DNA of 64,000 nt from Cavia porcellus (Eukaryota > Chordata > Mammalia > Rodentia > Caviidae): NCBI RefSeq assembly GCF_034190915.1, contig NW_026947496.1, forward strand, positions 29,198,001-29,262,000, written 5' to 3'. Position 1 is the stretch's first letter. The number at the start of each line of letters is the position of its first letter. The position numbers were made by a program, and so were the translations under genes. Below are positions 63,445 through 64,000 of the stretch, piece after piece. The notes beneath the pieces were generated by a model. That model worked only from the letters and a program-made list of their open reading frames with translations. It was not told where the DNA came from and did no database searches.

Positions 63445-64000
63445 GTATAGTGGCAGCACCTTCCTGTCCTCACTTTCTAGTGAGGGAGTGGAGGGGTGAG
63501 AGGCATGGGGTTGTTCATAGCTGAGGATTCAGATGTGGCCAAGACTATGTACGGTCTCTCAAAGGACTTTCCTAATCATAGGGTACCCATGTGCCCTGGC
63601 TTTAATTATTTTTCCCCATGCATATGGGTAAAGAGGAAGTATGTATGATCTTTTGAGCTAGTCAGGAACCTTGTGTATATTTATACTTTTTAGAGGTTTA
63701 GAAATGTCAACTATAACTTGACTACCAAGGCAAGAAAATACCCGGTGACACAGTCCTTCAGAACAGTAGAATCCTTGCAGGATAAAGTTACTTTAGCAAG
63801 ACACAGCAACAATCACTACGGTCTACTATCTTTTGAGGGTCTTTCTTGTAAGAATAACTTAGAGGATTGAGCCTGATGGAACTGACAGTCTGTGCACATA
63901 TTTACATATTAGACAAAAGAGCAGACACCTATGTCTATGGTTGCTCTCCATATAATACTTCATAGAGTTGAAACTTCAAATGAGTTTTAGGACACAGTAT
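63445..64000 (+). other. HFE intron 3, incomplete
   Basis: AT-rich intron sequence to the window edge. No alpha-3 exon signature (immunoglobulin-like, with a C-x-A-x-x-F-Y-P type motif) appears before position 64000. Confidence 0.8.

Overview
This window is mammalian nuclear DNA covering the proximal part of the major replication-dependent histone cluster and running into the hemochromatosis gene HFE. Gene order and strands match the human chromosome 6p22 segment H3C1, H4C1, H4C2, H3C2, H2AC4, H2BC3, H3C3, H1-2, HFE. The host is most likely a rodent: there are many 7SL-derived B1-type monomers and tRNA-Ala-derived ID-type elements, including B1-ID fusions, and two of the three H3 genes encode H3.2. 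I saw no B2 elements, which argues against mouse or rat. A beaver or kangaroo-rat type lineage is my best guess, but the sequence alone does not prove it.

Layout: 0.9-11.2 kb holds H3.1 (+), H4 (+), H4 (-), H3.2 (-) and H2A (-). 17.8-20.0 kb holds a divergent H2B (-)/H2A (+) pair followed by H3.2 (+). H1.2 (-) lies at 29.6-30.2 kb. All nine histone genes are intact and intronless. Each has a TATA box with CCAAT or GC elements upstream and a 16-nt histone 3' stem-loop within about 25-75 nt of the stop codon, instead of a poly(A) signal. This is the signature of S-phase histone genes processed by SLBP and U7 snRNP. Together they encode all four core histones and one linker histone.

From 30.4 to 60.1 kb I find no intact gene. 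The stretch is a layered repeat landscape: a 5'-truncated L1 (44.1-46.8 kb, minus), an internally deleted class II endogenous retrovirus (40.7-43.2 kb) that sits inside an older repeat and is itself hit by an ID SINE, a solo LTR with a 6-bp target duplication (35.57-35.96 kb), a poly(A)-tailed retrocopy with a 17-bp target duplication (36.8-37.2 kb), MaLR-type LTRs, hAT-type fossils, B1/ID SINEs and microsatellites. An orphan exon resembling an MHC class I alpha-2 domain lies at 49.66-49.83 kb.

HFE begins at 60,396 on the plus strand. Exons 1-3 (signal peptide, alpha-1, alpha-2) are intact; the remaining exons lie beyond the window. I found no new multi-gene system. The most useful observations are the linked H3.2/UUUA-loop signature of two H3 genes, an intact H2A partner of H2BC3, the nested retroelement history, and the class I-like orphan exon.
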